Shown here: piece by piece, positions 34,479 to 46,550 of the stretch | How positions within the stretch are numbered: position 1 is the first letter of the stretch | Layout of the letters: every line of letters begins with the position of its first letter | NCBI GenBank assembly: GCA_028705775.1 | Contig: JAQWCW010000011.1 | Location: 1-64,000, forward strand | From: Eubacteriales bacterium | GTDB taxonomy: Bacteria > Bacillota > Clostridia > Christensenellales > Aristaeellaceae | Length of the DNA: 64,000 nucleotides | Direction: 5' to 3' | Notes under the pieces: model-generated | Database searches by the model: none | The model's input: the letters and a program-made list of their open reading frames with translations, nothing else | Told to the model about the DNA's origin: nothing | Made by a program: the position numbers and the translations under genes

Positions 34479-35755
34479 TATTCTCTCTCCTTGATAACTG
34501 CGTCAAGCGAAGGCTCAAGCCCGCGCAGGGTGGCAAAGTAGTCGGCGGGAGTTTCCGCGCGGCGAATCAGCTTGAATTCCCCGCTTTCGGTATACAAAAT
34601 CTCGGAGCTTCTGAGACGACCGTTATAATTATAACCCATTGAGAAGCCGTGCGCGCCCGTATCGTGAATAACTACGATATCGCCCATGTCGATATGCGGA
34701 AGCATACGGTCAATCGCAAACTTATCGTTGTTTTCGCAGAGCGAGCCGACAATATCATAGCAGGTGTCGTGCGGCGCATTTTCCTTGCCGACAACCGAAA
34801 CCTCATGATAGCTGCCGTACATGGCGGGGCGAATCAGATTGCAGGCGGTTGCGTCAAGGGCTATATAGTGCTTGTAGGTTTCCTTGCTGTGGACGGCATG
34901 GCTGACAAGCCATCCGTAGGGCGCGGTCATGTAGCGCCCCATTTCGGTCTTGATTGCAACGCCCGTTATTCCCTGCGAGGTGAAGCAGTCGCGGTAGACA
35001 GCCTCGACTCCAGCGCCGATTGAAATCATGTTGCTTTTCTTTTCCTCGGGGCGGTAGGGTATTCCGACGCCGCCCGAAAGATTGATGAACGCGATTGCGA
35101 CGCCCGTTTCGCGGTAAAGCTCTATAGCCGTCTGGAAAAGAAGGCGAGCAAGCGTGGGATAATACCACTCGTCCGTGGTATTGCTCGACAAAAACGCATG
35201 AAGCCCGAAGGAACGGACGCCCATTTCCTTTAAGCGGCGAAGCGCCGAGGAAAGCTGAGCGCGGGTCATTCCGTACTTTGCCTCGCCCGGGTTGCCCATA
35301 ATCGCGTTGCCAATCTTGAAATCTCCGCCCGGATTGTATCTCAGGCACACGCAGGGCGGAACTCCGCCGTGCTTTTCAAGCAGCGGCACATGGGTTATAT
35401 CGTCCAGATTGATGAATCCGCCCAGCTTTGTGGCATAGGTGAATTCCTCCGGCGGCATGGCGTTTGCGGAAAACATAATGTCCCTGCCGGAAAAGCCGCA
35501 GCTTTCGGCAAGCATAAGCTCCGTTTCGCTTGAGCAGTCCAGTCCGCAGCGCTCCTCTTTGAGAATGCGCAGGATTGCCGGATTGGGAAGCGCCTTGACG
35601 GCGAAGTATTCCTCGTAATCCTCGCACCACGAAAACGCGTGGTTCAGCTCGCGCGCCGTTTCGCGGATTCCCCTTTCGTCATAGAGGTGAAAGGGCGTCG
35701 GGAACAGCTCGCAGGCGCGCTGAAAAACCGAGGGCGGCAGCGAATAGTTTGGCAT
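34478..35755 (-). CDS. lysA: Diaminopimelate decarboxylase-type PLP enzyme
   Basis: 425 aa fold-III (alanine racemase-like) decarboxylase. The PLP lysine sits in EYFAVKALPNPAILR. FSANAMPPEEF, INLDDI, the glycine-rich phosphate loop INLSGGVGIPYRPEE and the C-terminal HDTGAHGFSMGYNYNGRLRSSEIL are typical of LysA. It would make L-lysine from meso-diaminopimelate. A carboxynorspermidine decarboxylase is excluded by its length and the C-terminal motif. A related meso-amino acid decarboxylase remains possible. The ribosome site is TTGGAGGATTTGT. Confidence 0.85.
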   Translation of the reverse strand: MPNYSLPPSVFQRACELFPTPFHLYDERGIRETARELNHAFSWCEDYEEYFAVKALPNPAILRILKEERCGLDCSSETELMLAESCGFSGRDIMFSANAMPPEEFTYATKLGGFINLDDITHVPLLEKHGGVPPCVCLRYNPGGDFKIGNAIMGNPGEAKYGMTRAQLSSALRRLKEMGVRSFGLHAFLSSNTTDEWYYPTLARLLFQTAIELYRETGVAIAFINLSGGVGIPYRPEEKKSNMISIGAGVEAVYRDCFTSQGITGVAIKTEMGRYMTAPYGWLVSHAVHSKETYKHYIALDATACNLIRPAMYGSYHEVSVVGKENAPHDTCYDIVGSLCENNDKFAIDRMLPHIDMGDIVVIHDTGAHGFSMGYNYNGRLRSSEILYTESGEFKLIRRAETPADYFATLRGLEPSLDAVIKERE

Positions 35756-35788
35756 ACAAATCCTCCAATATCGTCTTGCGTGTCGGGC

Positions 35789-37066
35789 TTACAGTGTGGC
35801 GAGCGCGTCGAAAACGTCGCGCTTTATATCCTCGATATTCTCAATTCCGCAGGAGAAGCGAACCATTTCGGGACGGATTCCGCAGTTAATCAGCTGCTCG
35901 TCGTCCATCTGCCTGTGCGTGGAGGAAGCGGGATGCAGTACGCAGGTGCGCGCGTCCGCAACGTGCGTCACGATTCTGGCAAGCTTCAATGCGCCCATGA
36001 ACTTCTCGGCGGCGGCTCTGCCTCCCTTAACGCCGAAGGAGATGACTCCGCACGGCTTTCCGTTCATGTATTTCATGCACTTTTCGTATTCCTTGTCACC
36101 GGAAAGCGCGGGATAATTAACCCATGCAACGTTTTTGTTTTCCCTGAGCGCGCCGGCGAGCGCGAGCGCGTTGGAATTATGCCTTTCCATTCTCAGCGCA
36201 AGGGTTTCAAGCCCGAGGTTGAGCAGGAAAGCGCTGTTCGGGCTCATCATCATGCCCATATCGCGCATAAGATGAACGCGCGCCTTGGTTATATACGCCG
36301 CTTTGCCGAACGCCTTGGCGTATACAAGCCCGTGATAGCTTTCGTCGGGGGTGGTGAGCATCGGGAACTTGTCCGCGTTTGCCATCCAGTCAAAATTACC
36401 GCTGTCAACGACCACTCCGCCTAATACGCAGGCATGACCGTCCATATACTTGGTTGTGGAATGCGTTACGATATCGACGCCATACTCAAACGGGCGGCAG
36501 TTAATCGGCGTAGGGAAGGTATTGTCAACCGCGCAGGGAACGCCGTGACGGTGCGCCGCGCCGACGAATTTCTCAAAATCAAGCACGTTGAGCGAAGGAT
36601 TTGAAACGCTCTCTCCGAAAACAAGCCGCGTTTCCGGCTTGAACGCCGCCTCAAGCTCCTCCTCCGTGCAGTCGGGGGAAACGAAGGTGGAATCAATCCC
36701 GAGCTGCTTTAGCGTTACATACAAAAGGTTGAAGGTTCCGCCGTATACGGCGCTTGAGCATACTACGTGCTGACCGGCATGAACGATATTGCAGATTGCG
36801 CTCATTGTCGCGCTCTGACCGCTCGCGCAGAGCATTGCCCCTACGCCGCCCTCAAGCTCGTTAATCTTCTTTTCAACGCAGGCAACAGTAGGGTTTGCAA
36901 GGCGGCTGTAAAAGAATCCGTCCGCCTTCAAATCGAATAAATCGCCCATTCCCTGCGAGGTTTCGTAAGCAAAGGTCGTGCTTTGAACAATGGGAACCAC
37001 TCTCGGCTCGCCGTTTTTTGGCTCATAACCCGCCTGAACGCAAATCGTATCCTGCTTATATGCCAT
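35789..37066 (-). CDS. metY: O-acetylhomoserine sulfhydrylase
   Basis: 425 aa PLP enzyme of the Cys/Met metabolism family, making homocysteine from O-acetylhomoserine and sulfide. It has VPIVQSTTFAYETS, YSRLANPTVACVEKK, the SGQSATMSAICNIV PLP loop, the PLP lysine in VTHSTTKYMDGHACVLGG and VTHVADARTCVLHPASSTHRQM near the C-terminus. The length fits MetY rather than MetB. It has its own promoter, and I see no SAM riboswitch or T-box upstream. It is first of the metY-lysA-GH8 operon (33-bp gap to lysA). Confidence 0.93.
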   Translation of the reverse strand: MAYKQDTICVQAGYEPKNGEPRVVPIVQSTTFAYETSQGMGDLFDLKADGFFYSRLANPTVACVEKKINELEGGVGAMLCASGQSATMSAICNIVHAGQHVVCSSAVYGGTFNLLYVTLKQLGIDSTFVSPDCTEEELEAAFKPETRLVFGESVSNPSLNVLDFEKFVGAAHRHGVPCAVDNTFPTPINCRPFEYGVDIVTHSTTKYMDGHACVLGGVVVDSGNFDWMANADKFPMLTTPDESYHGLVYAKAFGKAAYITKARVHLMRDMGMMMSPNSAFLLNLGLETLALRMERHNSNALALAGALRENKNVAWVNYPALSGDKEYEKCMKYMNGKPCGVISFGVKGGRAAAEKFMGALKLARIVTHVADARTCVLHPASSTHRQMDDEQLINCGIRPEMVRFSCGIENIEDIKRDVFDALATL

Positions 37067-37123
37067 AATTCACATCTCCTCACACTGCGTCACCGCGCAA
37101 AAGCGCCGCGCGCTTCATATTGC

Positions 37124-37152
37124 AGTATATCAGCTTTGCATTCCCCGCGCAA
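37124..37152 (-). promoter_or_regulatory. metY operon promoter
   Basis: On the - strand TTGCGC (37152-37147), 17 bp, TATACT (37129-37124). Confidence 0.6.
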
Positions 37153-37210
37153 CAATCGGTTCTGGATATTTGATGTATTCAAATCAGCTATGGAATCAAA
37201 GGAAAACGTG

Positions 37211-37219
37211 TGCTATTAT
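37211..37219 (+). promoter_or_regulatory. Extended -10 promoter of the acetyltransferase
   Basis: TGCTATTAT at 37211-37219 is an extended -10. The -35 (TGGAAT, 37191-37196) is weak. It is divergent from metY. Confidence 0.5.
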
Positions 37220-37251
37220 AACGCGGTAAAGATTGAAAAGAGGCAGGGTTA

Positions 37252-37833
37252 ATGCAGGATTTCGCAATACGCGCAGCAACGCCCTATGACGCGGCGGCTC
37301 TGCTTGAAATTTACGCTCCGTATGTCGAAAAAACGGCAATCACCTTTGAGTACGAAGTGCCGAGCGAAAACGAGTTCAGGGAAAGAATCGAAAGCACGCT
37401 GCGCCGATATCCGTACCTTGTTGCCGAAAGCGGCGGCAGGATTATCGGCTATGCATATGCGGGCGAATTTCACAAGCGCCCCGCATACGGCTGGGCTGCG
37501 GAAACGTCGATATATGTAGGTCGGGATTGCAGGAGAAACGGAGTCGGAAAGGCGCTGTACGAAAGGCTTGAGGGCGCGCTCAGGCTTATGGGAATCCTGA
37601 GCCTATGCGCGTGCATTGCCTACTGCGACAGAGAGGACGAGCATCTGACGCAAGGCAGCGTTCACTTTCACGAAAGCTTGGGCTACTCTATGGTCGGCAG
37701 GTTTCACAAGTGCGGCTATAAATTCTCACGCTGGTATGACATGGTATGGATGGAAAAGCTAATCGGAGAGCACAGCGAGAATCAGCAGCCCGTAAAGCGC
37801 TTTGACGAAATACGCAAAGAAGCAGGGCTGTAA
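37252..37833 (+). CDS. GNAT N-acetyltransferase, phosphinothricin-acetyltransferase type
   Basis: 193 aa. IRAATPYDAAALLEIYAPYVEKTAITFEYE at the start, AAETSIYVGRDCRRNGVGKALYERL (acetyl-CoA motif A, RRNGVG) and HESLGYSMVGRFHKCGYKFSRWYDMVWMEK at the end place it in the PAT/YncA branch, which acetylates amino-acid-like substrates such as methionine sulfone. A ~20-residue C-terminal extension follows the fold. The ribosome site is AGGCAGGG. Monocistronic. Confidence 0.88.
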   Translation: MQDFAIRAATPYDAAALLEIYAPYVEKTAITFEYEVPSENEFRERIESTLRRYPYLVAESGGRIIGYAYAGEFHKRPAYGWAAETSIYVGRDCRRNGVGKALYERLEGALRLMGILSLCACIAYCDREDEHLTQGSVHFHESLGYSMVGRFHKCGYKFSRWYDMVWMEKLIGEHSENQQPVKRFDEIRKEAGL

Positions 37834-37944
37834 GGCGAAGCGTTAAGCGAAAGCCCTTAGCGCATGATTACACGGGCGCCACTATTGCGTTTCGCAGCTT
37901 TGCAAGTCAAGAAGCAAGCTGCCGCAAAACGATTTCAGACAAGT

Positions 37945-37988
37945 AAAGCGCCCCGCTGACCGGATATATCCGGTCAGCGGGGCGCTTT
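37945..37988. terminator. Perfect 44-bp palindromic bidirectional terminator
   Basis: Every base from 37945 to 37988 pairs across the centre at 37966/37967 (22-bp arms with no loop). AAA and TTT at the ends provide U tracts in both directions. It lies between the convergent acetyltransferase and gyrA. Confidence 0.85.
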
Positions 37989-38007
37989 CATTTAACAGAT
38001 GTTCGAT

Positions 38008-40632
38008 TTACAGCTCGCCGTTATCCTCATCTATCTTCTTCTCCGCGCCTTCGTCAAAGTCCAGTTCGGAGGAAGCGTTGCCGTTTGCTTCCGAAACGGA
38101 ATCGGTTTCCGGCTGTTCGCCGTCAGCGGCTTCCGTTTCAGCTTCTTCCTCAATAATCGCCTCTGCCCTTGCAACGCCGACAACGCGCGAGCCTTCGCCT
38201 ACGCGCATGAGCTTGACGCCCTGCGTAGCTCTGCCGCACAAGCGGATATCGTCCGCCTTCATGCGGATTATCGTTCCGTCGTCGGTTATGAGCATGATGT
38301 CCTCATCGGGATGCACCATCAGCTGCGCGGCGAGCATACCCGTCTTTTCGCTGAGGTTCATCGCGCGAACGCCCTTGCCGTTGCGGTTGGTTTCGCGGTA
38401 CTCGTCCGGAGAGGTACGCTTGCCAAAGCCGTTTTCCGTTATCGCAAGCACATCCGCTCCATCCTCGACAACAGCCATTGAGATTATGCTGTCGCCTTCA
38501 TCAAGCCGCATGGAATGAACGCCCATGCTCACTCTGCCCATTGCGCGGATTGCGCTTTCGTCAAAGCGGATTGCCTTGCCCATACGGCTTCCGAGCATTA
38601 CGATATGGCTTCCGTCCGTAAGCTCTACGCTTACAAGCTCGTCGTCGTCCCTAAGGACAATGGAGATAAGCCCGCTCTTGCGCAGGTTCTGGAACTCCTC
38701 CATCGACGTTTTCTTAATCATGCCGCCGCGCGTTGCCATCATAAGATACTTGCTGCTGCAATCCTTCGGCACGGGGATAATAGTGGTTACCTTCTCGTTG
38801 CCGGAAAGCTGCAGGAGATTGACTATCGCCATTCCCTTTGCAGTGCGTCCCGCCTCCGGAATCTGATAGCACTTGAGCGTGTAGACGCGCCCGCGGTTGG
38901 TAAAGAACATTATGTCGGAGTGCGTGTTGATAACGCGAATCTGCTCCGCATAGTCCTCCTCGCGCGTCGTCATAGCCGCAACGCCCTTGCCGCCCCTGTT
39001 CTGGGCGCGGTACGTATCGGAGGGCAGGCGCTTGATATAGCCGTAATGCGTGAGCGTTACAACCATATCATCCTCTGCAATCAAGTCCTCAACGTCGATT
39101 TCGCCCTCTACGCTGGAGATTTCAGTGCGCCTGTCGTCGCCGAACTTGCGCCTGATTTCAAGAATTTCATCCTTGATAACCTGCATAAGCAGCTTTTCAT
39201 CGCCGAGGATTGCATTAAGCCCCGCGATATCCTTTTCAAGCTGCGCATACTCCTCCTCCAGCCTTCCCGTTTCCAATGCGGTAAGGCGTGCAAGGCGCAT
39301 ATCCAGAATCGCCTGAGCCTGCTTTTCGGAAAGGGCAAGAGAGGTCATAAGCCCTTCCCTTGCGGCGGAGGTATCCTTGCTCGTGCGGATTATGCGCACA
39401 ACCTCGTCGATATCCTGAAGCGCCTTGAGCAAGCCCTCCAAGATATGCGCCCTCGCCTGCGCCTTATCCAAATCATACTTGGTTCTGCGGGTTACGACAT
39501 CCTTCTGATGCTCAAGATAATAATAGAGCATATCGCGCAGGGAAAGCACGCGCGGCTGACCGTCCACAAGGGCGAGCATATTCGCGCCGAAGGTATCCTG
39601 AAGCTGAGTATGCTTATAGAGCGTATTCAGCACAAGAACAGGCGGAACATCCTTCTTCAGCTCGATTACAATGCGCATACCGTTGCGGTCGGACTCATCG
39701 CGGATATCGCTTATGCCTTCGATTCGCTTATCATGCACAAGCTCCGCAATCTTTTCAATAAGCTTCGCTTTGTTGACCATGTACGGGATTTCCGTAACCA
39801 CAATGCGGTTGCGACCGCCCGCCATAGCCTCGATTTCAGACTTCGCCCTTACGATGATGCGCCCATGACCGGTAAAATACGCCTCGCGGATTCCGCGCCT
39901 GCCCAGTATCACGCCGCCCGTCGGAAAATCAGGGCCCTTGATGAACTGCATAAGGTCGTCAAGCGTTGCGTCCGGATTGTCGATAAGGCAAACGACGCCG
40001 TCGATAACCTCGCGCAGGTTATGCGGAGGAATATTCGTCGCCATGCCGACAGCGATACCGTTAGAGCCGTTTACAAGCAGGTTCGGGAAGCGCGCGGGAA
40101 GCACGGCAGGCTGCATGAGCGTTCCGTCAAAGTTCGGGTAAAAGTCAACCGTGTCCTTGTCAATCTCTCCGAGAAGGTACATATTGAGCTTGGACATACG
40201 CGCTTCCGTATAACGCATTGCGGCGGCGCCGTCGCCGTCAACGGAGCCGAAGTTTCCCTGCCCCTCGACAAGCACATAGCGCGTCGAGAAATCCTGCGCA
40301 AGACGCACCATTGCGTCATAAACCGCCGTGTCGCCATGCGGGTGATATTTGCCCAGCACGTCGCCGACAATACGCGCGCTTTTGCGGTACGGTTTATCAG
40401 GCGTAACGCCAAGCTCGCTCATAGCGTAAATAATACGGCGGTGAACGGGCTTCAAGCCATCGCGGACATCCGGCAGCGCGCGGCTGATAATAACAGCCAT
40501 AGCGTAGGAAATAAAGCTCTGCTTGAGGTCGGTTTCTATGTTCATCGGAATCAGGCGCTCCTGCGCGTTCCTCTCGATGATTATGTTTTCATCATCGGTA
40601 TGCTTGATACCGTTGTTCTCGTCGTTTGGCAT
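38008..40632 (-). CDS. gyrA: DNA gyrase subunit A
   Basis: 874 aa. The breakage-reunion domain has the active-site Tyr in [13 protein letters not shown] and the quinolone region [20 protein letters not shown] (Thr at the usual Ser position, which is native in some genera). The C-terminal domain has six beta-pinwheel blades and a GyrA-box reading QNRGGKG instead of QRRGGKG. It ends in an acidic Glu/Asp-rich tail of ~50 residues. The ribosome site is GAGGTG. It follows gyrB by 34 bp. Confidence 0.97.
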   Translation of the reverse strand: MPNDENNGIKHTDDENIIIERNAQERLIPMNIETDLKQSFISYAMAVIISRALPDVRDGLKPVHRRIIYAMSELGVTPDKPYRKSARIVGDVLGKYHPHGDTAVYDAMVRLAQDFSTRYVLVEGQGNFGSVDGDGAAAMRYTEARMSKLNMYLLGEIDKDTVDFYPNFDGTLMQPAVLPARFPNLLVNGSNGIAVGMATNIPPHNLREVIDGVVCLIDNPDATLDDLMQFIKGPDFPTGGVILGRRGIREAYFTGHGRIIVRAKSEIEAMAGGRNRIVVTEIPYMVNKAKLIEKIAELVHDKRIEGISDIRDESDRNGMRIVIELKKDVPPVLVLNTLYKHTQLQDTFGANMLALVDGQPRVLSLRDMLYYYLEHQKDVVTRRTKYDLDKAQARAHILEGLLKALQDIDEVVRIIRTSKDTSAAREGLMTSLALSEKQAQAILDMRLARLTALETGRLEEEYAQLEKDIAGLNAILGDEKLLMQVIKDEILEIRRKFGDDRRTEISSVEGEIDVEDLIAEDDMVVTLTHYGYIKRLPSDTYRAQNRGGKGVAAMTTREEDYAEQIRVINTHSDIMFFTNRGRVYTLKCYQIPEAGRTAKGMAIVNLLQLSGNEKVTTIIPVPKDCSSKYLMMATRGGMIKKTSMEEFQNLRKSGLISIVLRDDDELVSVELTDGSHIVMLGSRMGKAIRFDESAIRAMGRVSMGVHSMRLDEGDSIISMAVVEDGADVLAITENGFGKRTSPDEYRETNRNGKGVRAMNLSEKTGMLAAQLMVHPDEDIMLITDDGTIIRMKADDIRLCGRATQGVKLMRVGEGSRVVGVARAEAIIEEEAETEAADGEQPETDSVSEANGNASSELDFDEGAEKKIDEDNGEL

Positions 40633-40666
40633 TTCAGCACCTCTTTCTTACAGCTTCGGCGGCTTA

Positions 40667-42625
<1,959 letters not shown>

Positions 42626-42646
42626 TCACCTCAAAATCATCGGGAT

Positions 42647-42667
42647 AATTGCCGCATTGTGGCAATT
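42647..42667. promoter_or_regulatory. Hairpin in the gyrB leader
   Basis: AATTGCC (42647-42653) and GGCAATT (42661-42667) form a 7-bp stem with a 7-nt loop in the ~80-nt leader of gyrB. A regulatory role in gyrase homeostasis is only a guess. Confidence 0.35.
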
Positions 42668-42703
42668 TATCTCCGGTCATGACTCATAACCTGTAACCAA
42701 CTT

Positions 42704-42732
42704 ATTATAGCACAATTTCGCCCAAAAATAAA
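42704..42732 (-). promoter_or_regulatory. gyrB-gyrA promoter
   Basis: On the - strand TTTATT (42732-42727), 17 bp, TATAAT (42709-42704) with TGC directly upstream (extended -10). Confidence 0.65.
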
Positions 42733-42810
42733 GGGTTTTCACGCCTTTTCAGCAACAAAACACCGCTTCGCTTCCTTCCTTAATATATAGAGGATTATCT
42801 CAAGTGCATA

Positions 42811-42839
42811 TTGTGCGCAGGCGCGCGGCGATGTATAAT
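42811..42839 (+). promoter_or_regulatory. mnmG promoter
   Basis: TTGTGC (42811-42816), 17 bp, TATAAT (42834-42839), 46 bp before the start codon and divergent from gyrB. Confidence 0.7.
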
Positions 42840-42885
42840 GCAACAGTGCTTTTGACAAAGCCATGCGAAAATGGAGGCGTTTTTC

Positions 42886-44772
42886 TTGTCATTTTGTTTT
42901 GAATCCGCCGATATCGTGGTTATAGGCGCAGGTCACGCCGGCTGCGAGGCGGCGCTTGCCGCGGCGCGAATGAATCTCAAAACCGCGCTTTTCACGCTCA
43001 ACTTGGATTCGATTGCGCTTATGCCGTGCAATCCCGTTATAGGCGGAACCTCGAAGGGGCATCTCGTGCGCGAGCTTGACGCCCTCGGCGGCGAAATGGG
43101 CAGGGCGATTGACGATACCTTTCTGCAAAGCAGAATGCTGAATATGTCAAAAGGTCCCGCCGTTCACTCGCTTCGGGCGCAGGCTGATAAAAAGGCGTAC
43201 CAGAAAAGGATGAAGGCGGCGCTGTTTTCTCAACCTAACCTGACCGTAAGGCAGGGCGAGATTACGGATATACTGACGGACTCGTCGGGAAGCGTCTGCG
43301 GAGTGAGAACGCTCACAGGGCAGGAAATAGCCTGCAAAGCGGCGATTATATGCGGCGGCGTATATCTCAAGAGCCGTATAATAATCGGCGAGGCGACATG
43401 GCAGGGCGGTCCGCAGGGGCTGCTGGCGGCAGGTCGCTTGAGCGACAGCCTTATATCGCTCGGCTTTCCCCTTCGCCGCTTCAAAACAGGCACTCCGGCG
43501 CGCGTTGACGCAAGGAGCATAGATTTTGACGAAATGGAGCCGCAGCCGGGCGACGAGCCTGTAATTCCGTTCAGCTTTTCAACCGAAAGAAAGCTTGAGA
43601 ACCGAATGCTCTGCTACCTTACATGGACAAACGAGGAAACGCACAGGATTATACGCGAAAACCTGCACAGAGCGCCGATGTTTACGGGCGCGATTAACGG
43701 AACGGGCGCGCGCTACTGCCCGAGCATTGAGGACAAGGTATACCGCTTTGCGGACAAATCGCGCCACCAAATCTTCCTTGAGCCTGAGGGAATCGACAGC
43801 CCCGAATGGTACGTTCAGGGCATGAGCTCGTCAATGCCGGAGGACGTGCAATGGAAGATGTACCGCACGATTCCGGGGCTTCACCGCTGCGTGCTCAATC
43901 GCCTTGCGTACGCGATAGAGTACGACTGCATAGACGCACGCCAGCTCAGGCAGACGCTTGAGGCGAGGGATGTTTCGGGGCTGTTCTTTGCGGGGCAGGT
44001 GAACGGAACAAGCGGCTATGAGGAGGCGGCGGCGCAGGGTATCATTGCCGGAATCAACGCCGCGCAGAAGCTCAAGGGCGAGGAGCCGTTCATACCGGCG
44101 CGCGAAACGAGCTATATGGGCGTGCTTGTGGACGATTTGACCACGAAGGGCACGGACGAGCCGTACAGAATGATGACAAGCCGCGCGGAGCACAGGCTTT
44201 ATCTCAGGCAGGACAACGCAGATTTGCGCCTCACGCGTGAGGGCAGACGAGTAGGGCTTGCAAGCGAAAAGCAGCTTGAGCGCGTTATAAAGAAGGAAAG
44301 CGACACGAAAGCGCTCATGGAAATGCTCCCTTCCGTTGTCGTCAAGGACACTCCTGAGCGACGCGAACTGTTCAACAAAACAAATCAGCCGCAGACGGAG
44401 CGCGGCTATACGCTCGAGGAGCTGTTGAAACGCCCGCAGATAGGCATTTCAGAGCTTGTGAGCCTCTGCCCCGAGCTTTCCGCATATTCGCGCGGCGCGC
44501 TTTCGGAGGCGGAGATTGCCGTGAAATACGAGGGCTATCTGCAAAAGGAGCAGGAGCATATACGCAAGGAGCAGGCGATGGAGGAAAAGCTGCTGCCTGA
44601 GGAAACAGACTATTCGTCAATCGGCGCGCTCAGAATCGAGGCAAGGCAGAAGCTTGCAAGGCAGCGGCCGCGCTCGCTCGGGCAGGCGTCGAGAATACCG
44701 GGAGTATCGCCCGCCGACATAGCCGTGCTGATGGTATGGCTGCAAAAGCGCGAGAGAAGCGCCGAAAAGTAA
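42886..44772 (+). CDS. mnmG: tRNA uridine 5-carboxymethylaminomethyl modification enzyme MnmG
   Basis: 628 aa FAD protein that, with MnmE, modifies U34 of several tRNAs. It has the FAD motif [54 protein letters not shown]-type [46 protein letters not shown] and the C-terminal helical MnmE-binding end [20 protein letters not shown] prefer TTG 42886, with GGAGG 8 nt upstream. ATG 42871 would overlap that site and add five residues. mnmE is not in the window. Confidence 0.95.
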   Translation: MSFCFESADIVVIGAGHAGCEAALAAARMNLKTALFTLNLDSIALMPCNPVIGGTSKGHLVRELDALGGEMGRAIDDTFLQSRMLNMSKGPAVHSLRAQADKKAYQKRMKAALFSQPNLTVRQGEITDILTDSSGSVCGVRTLTGQEIACKAAIICGGVYLKSRIIIGEATWQGGPQGLLAAGRLSDSLISLGFPLRRFKTGTPARVDARSIDFDEMEPQPGDEPVIPFSFSTERKLENRMLCYLTWTNEETHRIIRENLHRAPMFTGAINGTGARYCPSIEDKVYRFADKSRHQIFLEPEGIDSPEWYVQGMSSSMPEDVQWKMYRTIPGLHRCVLNRLAYAIEYDCIDARQLRQTLEARDVSGLFFAGQVNGTSGYEEAAAQGIIAGINAAQKLKGEEPFIPARETSYMGVLVDDLTTKGTDEPYRMMTSRAEHRLYLRQDNADLRLTREGRRVGLASEKQLERVIKKESDTKALMEMLPSVVVKDTPERRELFNKTNQPQTERGYTLEELLKRPQIGISELVSLCPELSAYSRGALSEAEIAVKYEGYLQKEQEHIRKEQAMEEKLLPEETDYSSIGALRIEARQKLARQRPRSLGQASRIPGVSPADIAVLMVWLQKRERSAEK

Positions 44773-44872
44773 GCCAATTCCCCGATACACGGCAGCGGCG
44801 AAATGCGGGCTGCAAAGCGCGGGAACGCGGAAAAGCGACTTTTCAGCGAATTCTAATCTGTTTTTAGTCAAA

Positions 44873-44906
44873 TTCTCTTGTGCGGAAAGCGCGATTATAA
44901 TATCAT
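44873..44906 (+). promoter_or_regulatory. Promoter of the 54-aa protein gene
   Basis: Two readings overlap: TATAAT at 44896-44901 with a weak TTCTCT (44873-44878) at 17 bp, or TTGTGC (44878-44883) with TATCAT (44901-44906) at 17 bp. Confidence 0.5.
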
Positions 44907-44983
44907 TCTATTGTAAGAAGGAGCGGCAAACGATTATTACAAGCCGCTGCGCGGTATCTGCACCGCGGGAAGGGGAAATCACT

Positions 44984-45148
44984 ATGGATGGAAAAACGGC
45001 TGCAAAGGCAGGAATCTCTTTCGGAAGCGCTCTTGCCATGGTCATAAGCTACGTTACCTACCACAACATTCTGCTCACGATTTTCCACGGCTTGATTGGC
45101 TGGGTATACGTTATATATCACATCATCAAGTTCGGAATCACGGGCTGA
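44984..45148 (+). CDS. 54-aa small membrane protein
   Basis: A short frame from ATG 44984 with AAGGGGAAATC just upstream, encoding a basic N-terminus (DGKTAAKAG) and two hydrophobic stretches (about 10-25 and 26-48), rich in Tyr, His and Ile in the second (FHGLIGWVYVIYHIIKFG). It has a -10 TATAAT at 44896-44901 and a terminator 50 bp after the stop, so it is a complete small transcription unit. Function not recognised. Such small hydrophobic proteins are easily missed by annotation. Confidence 0.7.
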   Translation: MDGKTAAKAGISFGSALAMVISYVTYHNILLTIFHGLIGWVYVIYHIIKFGITG

Positions 45149-45196
45149 GCAAAGCCTGCGCCGCTTGCTGGCGCGCATGGAATCAATCGGGAATAT

Positions 45197-45229
45197 GCCG
45201 CTTCGCTAATATAGCGAGGCGGCTTTTTG
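45197..45229 (+). terminator. Terminator of the 54-aa protein gene
   Basis: GCCGC.TCGCT and AGCGA.GCGGC pair around AATAT (45197-45224) and are followed by TTTTT. Confidence 0.8.
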
Positions 45230-45304
45230 CGCACAGCAAACCTTTGCGCAGCCTTTCAGAATCGCAAGGGAGAGCGTTTATCCTTTTGCGTTTACTTAAA
45301 AAGA

Positions 45305-45358
45305 AAACCCCGAAGCCGCGCGGCGCTTTTTGCCGTTAAGCTTCAGGGGTTCGTTTTT
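45305..45358. terminator. Terminator facing both strands
   Basis: AACCCC..AAGC (45306-45316) and GCTT..GGGGTT (45341-45352) form the outer stem with a long GC-rich loop. T tracts lie on both sides. It can end the - strand hydrolase gene. Confidence 0.65.
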
Positions 45359-45384
45359 TACACAGCGGAGGTTTGCAGGCGGAA

Positions 45385-46386
45385 TCACTCGCCGCATACG
45401 TCCTTAATCCAGCCCGTTACGCCGCGCGGGCAAACGTCCGCCATTGGCTCGCCCGTCAAATACATCAAATCCTGCGAAACGATATTGTTGCCGCAATGCT
45501 GCCCCATCTGCACTCCGCCGGCGATATTGGAGGCAACGCCTCCGTCGGCGTTCCGCAAAAGCTCCGGAAGCAAAAGCTGAACGCGCGGCATTTTGCGCAG
45601 ATACGGAAGTATCGGCTCAATAAAGAAGCTGTAATCGACCAGCTCGTCGTGAACGCCGTTATAGATGAGCAGCTTTACTCCGGCGGCGCTTACCTTTTCC
45701 AATTCGTCAGGCGAGGGCAGATACGCAGCGCCAATCAGCAGCGCGGCGCAGAAGCGTTCGGGCGCTGTAATGAGCATACGCCATGCCGCATAGCCGCCTG
45801 CCGACGAGCCGAAAAGCACAACTTTTCCGCAGCTTGTAAACGACGCGAGCGCCTCGCTGAGCAGCCGAAGGAGCGACGCGGTGTATACCGAATTCACGCC
45901 GAGAAGGGTCACGATGAATTTGCGCCTTTCCATAAACGGCTGCAAAGCGTCCGCGATGCTCTGCGGATAGCCGCAAAGTCCTCCGTCGGCTATTGGTGTT
46001 GTCCAGCACATACGCTTCGCGCCCTGCTTATCCGCCTTTTCGTTTGCAAGCGGGCAGACGATGTATGCCCCGCCCATTCTGCGCTGATATTCGGGAGAGG
46101 CGAAGGTTTCCGCGCCTGCCCAGCCGACTGCCGTTTTGCCGACGAGCGAGCCGCCCGCCCCATGCAGGGCGAAAATTACGGGGTACTTGCCCGAAGCGGG
46201 AAAGCCGTGCTTTGTGGGGTCATAGACGTAATAGCGCAATGCTCCTACGCTTTTGTCGGCGCCGGTGAAAAGCCTGTCCTCAAACAGATTCAGGAACTCG
46301 CCGCCGGTATACGAGGGCGTGTCGCTGATGAAATCATCATCGGAAAGGCAGTCTGCCCACGGATAAAGTTTCTTGTCAAGCTTCAT
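45385..46386 (-). CDS. Alpha/beta hydrolase (esterase/PHB-depolymerase-like)
   Basis: 333 aa, no signal peptide. The oxyanion strand PVIFALHGAGGSL, the nucleophile elbow VVLFGSSAGGYAAWRML (Ser), an acid in LLIYNGVHDELVDYSFF and a His in GGVQMGQHCGNNIV give a plausible Ser-Asp-His triad. It is probably an intracellular carboxylesterase acting on acylated sugars or similar small esters. The substrate cannot be read. It is preceded only by a weak ribosome site (AAAAGGAGA). Confidence 0.8.
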   Translation of the reverse strand: MKLDKKLYPWADCLSDDDFISDTPSYTGGEFLNLFEDRLFTGADKSVGALRYYVYDPTKHGFPASGKYPVIFALHGAGGSLVGKTAVGWAGAETFASPEYQRRMGGAYIVCPLANEKADKQGAKRMCWTTPIADGGLCGYPQSIADALQPFMERRKFIVTLLGVNSVYTASLLRLLSEALASFTSCGKVVLFGSSAGGYAAWRMLITAPERFCAALLIGAAYLPSPDELEKVSAAGVKLLIYNGVHDELVDYSFFIEPILPYLRKMPRVQLLLPELLRNADGGVASNIAGGVQMGQHCGNNIVSQDLMYLTGEPMADVCPRGVTGWIKDVCGE

Positions 46387-46550
46387 TTTTTCTCCTTTTC
46401 AGAAAAGCATTTTCGCAGAAATTCGCGTCATTATGAATTCAACGCTCGCAGTATAACAGAGTCATCGGCAGAACAATGTCATCAACGCAGCAAAGCAATC
46501 AATCAGGACTTGCCCCAAGCGAAGCAGAGTCCTCATCAAGGCATAGGCTC

